Positions 38,860 to 39,294 of a stretch of 39,294 bases of DNA are shown in pieces (the stretch's first letter is position 1; each line of letters begins with the position of its first letter). The translations under genes were made by a program, and so were the position numbers. The stretch spans positions 754,238 through 793,531 of the forward strand of contig BFEA01000230.1 of assembly GCA_003427395.1 (NCBI GenBank). The letters run 5' to 3'. Under the pieces are notes generated by a model. That model searched no databases. It was not told where the DNA came from and worked only from the letters and a program-made list of their open reading frames with translations. This stretch comes from Chara braunii. Taxonomy: Eukaryota > Streptophyta > Charophyceae > Charales > Characeae.

Positions 38860-39294
38860 CTGAGGTAGGATAGTAGGGACAGGGGGTGTGTTGGGCCTTG
38901 TACTCTACAACACCCTGAGGTAGGATAGTAGGGATAGTAGGGACAGGGGGTGTGCTGGTCACATTGAGGTAGGATAGTAGGGACAGGGGGTGTGTTGGGC
39001 TTTGTCCTGAGTGCTGGTCACACTGAGGTAGGATAGTAGGGATAGTAGGGATAGTAGGGATAGTAGGCATAGTAGGGATAGTAGGGACATAGGGTGTGCT
39101 AGGCCNGTGCTGGTCACACTGAGGTAGGATAGTAGGGATAGTAGGGATAGTAGGGATAGTAGGCATAGTAGGGATAGTAGGGACATAGGGTGTGCTAGGC
39201 CTTGTCTTGAGTGTTGGTCACACTGAGGTAGGATAGTAGAGATAGTAAGGATAGGGGGTGTGCTGGTCACACTGAGGTAGGATAGTAGGGATAG
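38860..39294 (+). repeat. G-rich minisatellite based on the 9-mer GGGATAGTA
   Basis: Blocks of CTGAGGTAGGATAGTA plus one to six GGGATAGTA units end in GGGACA and GTGTGCTGGTCACA-like text. The array runs off the right end of the window. The Pro/Thr/Ile and Leu/Ser repeat frames on the minus strand are artefacts. Confidence 0.95.
39106..39106. other. Single-N assembly join
   Basis: The 95 bases before the N (39011-39105) and the 95 after (39107-39201) read identically, so the join probably duplicates one sequence. Confidence 0.85.

Noticed and set aside
38795-39270. Pro-Thr-Ile repeat protein on the minus strand
   Set aside because: It is a translation of the 9-mer minisatellite and spans an assembly join.
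1-39294. CRISPR array or bacterial operon structure
   Set aside because: No regular short direct repeats with unique spacers and no prokaryotic gene organisation; content is eukaryotic retroelements and snRNA/rRNA pieces.

Overview
The window reads as repeat-dense, gene-poor nuclear DNA of a eukaryote, most likely the plant lineage (a land plant or charophyte alga). The reasons are a LINE that couples an apurinic-type endonuclease and reverse transcriptase to a zf-RVT zinc-finger tail, a Ty3/gypsy element with an initiator-Met-type primer-site motif elsewhere in the window, tRNA-headed SINEs, long microsatellites, and short pieces of U6, 18S and 28S RNA. N runs at 2472, 21842-21958 and 39106 show it is a draft scaffold. 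I found no intact host protein gene. Every recognisable protein segment belongs to a decayed transposable element.

Layout. 1-2230: microsatellites, then a plus-strand element with an A-rich tail that is interrupted by a tRNA-derived SINE (1586-1984, 13-bp target duplication). 2240-2700: GA/CT array. 2719-10480 (minus): a decayed LINE of about 7.7 kb with ORF1 (CCHC knuckle, acidic and proline-rich parts), endonuclease, reverse transcriptase and zf-RVT; its 3' UTR shares a 20-bp exact block with the tail of the element at 1440-2220. 10.5-15.9 kb: non-coding repeats, including two 541-bp-spaced copies and a fold-back at 13805-13980. 15.9-18.1 kb: a non-coding repeat built from a 120-bp satellite and an array of hairpins; it recurs inverted at 35.5-37.75 kb. 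18.1-22.7 kb: unexplained repeats and hairpins. 22.7-26.1 kb: a second SINE, a primer-binding-site-like motif, a minisatellite, and repeats related to those at 12-14 kb. 26393-26903: a PIF/Harbinger-type MITE with TAA duplications. 26.9-31.9 kb (plus): a Ty3/gypsy element decayed mainly by nonsense changes. 31.9-34.75 kb: a hairpin repeat, then a U6 fragment, a 28S fragment and an A-tailed 18S 5' fragment. 35.5-39.3 kb: the inverted hairpin repeat, a hammerhead ribozyme on the minus strand at 38073-38132, AT-rich DNA, and a 9-bp-based G-rich minisatellite.

The most interesting signal is structural RNA rather than protein. There is a type III hammerhead with all core bases present, located beside a long non-coding repeat made of serial hairpins whose stems differ from unit to unit but stay complementary. 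This suggests a non-autonomous, ribozyme-bearing (retrozyme-like) retroelement, an inference that needs family alignment. The second theme is LINE-driven trafficking of small RNAs: tRNA-SINEs, a tail shared by the LINE and another element, and U6/28S/18S fragments.
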